DNA of 15,366 nt from SAR116 cluster bacterium (GTDB lineage Bacteria; Pseudomonadota; Alphaproteobacteria; Puniceispirillales; Marisalimonadaceae): the NCBI GenBank assembly GCA_002691795.1, contig NZIY01000062.1, positions 10,807-26,172 on the forward strand, in the 5' to 3' direction. A program made the translations under genes and the position numbers. Under the pieces are notes generated by a model. The model was not told where the DNA came from and ran no database searches. It worked only from the letters and a program-made list of their open reading frames with translations. Shown here one piece after another: positions 14,863 through 15,366 of this stretch; the stretch's first letter is position 1; each line of letters begins with the position of its first letter.

Positions 14863-15366
14863 TTAAATAACAATTCTAACTATTTTGAATGCCTCACAAA
14901 ATTCACATCCATTCTGACTTCCTCTAAATTTTGCTAAAGCTTCAACCGCATCAATAGATCTTGAGGGGTTATTTTTAACTTGTGATTTATAACAATTTAA
15001 AGCTTTTAATTTTATTTTCATTTCGTGAGAAATGTCTATAAAGAAGTCAGGGTTAAAAGTTGGTTCAGCACCAGCTACATTCCAATGAGTTTCGGATAAT
15101 GTTTCGTACATTAAAACAAATTTTGGAAAGTTTTTTCCAATTGGTCTGCATGCCACAACACTACCGTCAAAAATAACTCTATGATCAATATGTCTATCAG
15201 GAAACGGAATAAATACCATTTCTGGCCTATGCAAATTGATGAATGAACTAATTTTTTTGTTTAGGGTAGATACATGTTCTTCGTTAACAAAGGTTGCAGG
15301 TATCTCTAAAAATTCATAATTTTTAACTCCTAATTCATTAAACGCATTGAGTGCTTCTATTTTTGT
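14863..15366 (-). CDS. PIG-L/LmbE-family deacetylase, 5'-truncated by window edge
   Basis: The frame stays open to the right edge, giving the 167 C-terminal residues. PIG-L proteins are zinc-dependent N-deacetylases of GlcNAc-type sugars or related conjugates. The N-terminal AHPDDE motif is outside the window. Visible are VFIPFPDRHIDHR, with the His-x2-Asp-His zinc and catalytic segment, the CRP block after it, YETLSETHW, the conserved YKSQ string, and a C-terminal KFRGSQNGCEFCEAF that matches the usual RG-x-EAF ending. The substrate is unknown; such genes often sit in surface glycan or glycolipid clusters. It converges on the NlpC/P60 gene with 4 nt between stops. Confidence 0.88.
   Translation of the reverse strand, partial: TKIEALNAFNELGVKNYEFLEIPATFVNEEHVSTLNKKISSFINLHRPEMVFIPFPDRHIDHRVIFDGSVVACRPIGKNFPKFVLMYETLSETHWNVAGAEPTFNPDFFIDISHEMKIKLKALNCYKSQVKNNPSRSIDAVEALAKFRGSQNGCEFCEAFKIVRIVI

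Overview
The window is about three-quarters A+T by eye and very densely coded on both strands. It has no rRNA, tRNA, insertion sequence, phage block or CRISPR array that I can see. The gene content fits a free-living proteobacterium with a compact, AT-rich genome, most likely an alphaproteobacterium of the marine streamlined kind. Pointers are an E. coli-type MntR, a DUF1244 protein, a SufE, class II dihydroorotase and an alphaproteobacterial-style SH3–NlpC/P60 peptidase. The lineage is an inference; there is no ribosomal marker here.

Layout. At 1-3323 lie the 3' part of a short-chain dehydrogenase (+), a type II 2-haloacid dehalogenase-like HAD enzyme and a family 2 glycosyltransferase (both -, overlapping by 8 nt), then glucose-6-phosphate isomerase (+), which starts only 3 bp from the divergent glycosyltransferase. 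At 3327-4544 lies a minus-strand pair, sufE followed by a SpoU/TrmH rRNA methyltransferase, both with TTG starts backed by clear Shine-Dalgarno sites. At 4636-6114 is a membrane glycosyltransferase of the ArnT/PMT type, abutting mntR (-). A divergent 75-nt region separates mntR from a plus-strand series: DUF1244, pyrF, queF and an MFS transporter (6613-9546). At 9547-12353 a minus-strand operon with two 11-nt overlaps encodes an NADPH-dependent FMN reductase-like flavoprotein, pterin-4a-carbinolamine dehydratase and acetoacetyl-CoA synthetase. pyrC (+) diverges from it. After a 220-nt gap come a T7-lysozyme-like amidase and an SH3–NlpC/P60 peptidase (+). A PIG-L family deacetylase (-) runs off the right edge.

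How the genes fit together. Most are housekeeping: pyrimidine synthesis (pyrC, pyrF), queuosine synthesis (queF), sugar phosphate interconversion (pgi), Fe-S assembly (sufE), rRNA modification and manganese control (mntR). Two groups suggest more specific joint functions. The carbinolamine dehydratase and acetoacetyl-CoA synthetase could serve the two ends of phenylalanine/tyrosine catabolism. The amidase and NlpC/P60 peptidase both lack signal peptides and could form a cytosolic muropeptide-degrading pair. I found no clearly unknown multi-gene system; the more unusual points are the compaction, the non-ATG starts and a hairpin that doubles as coding sequence.
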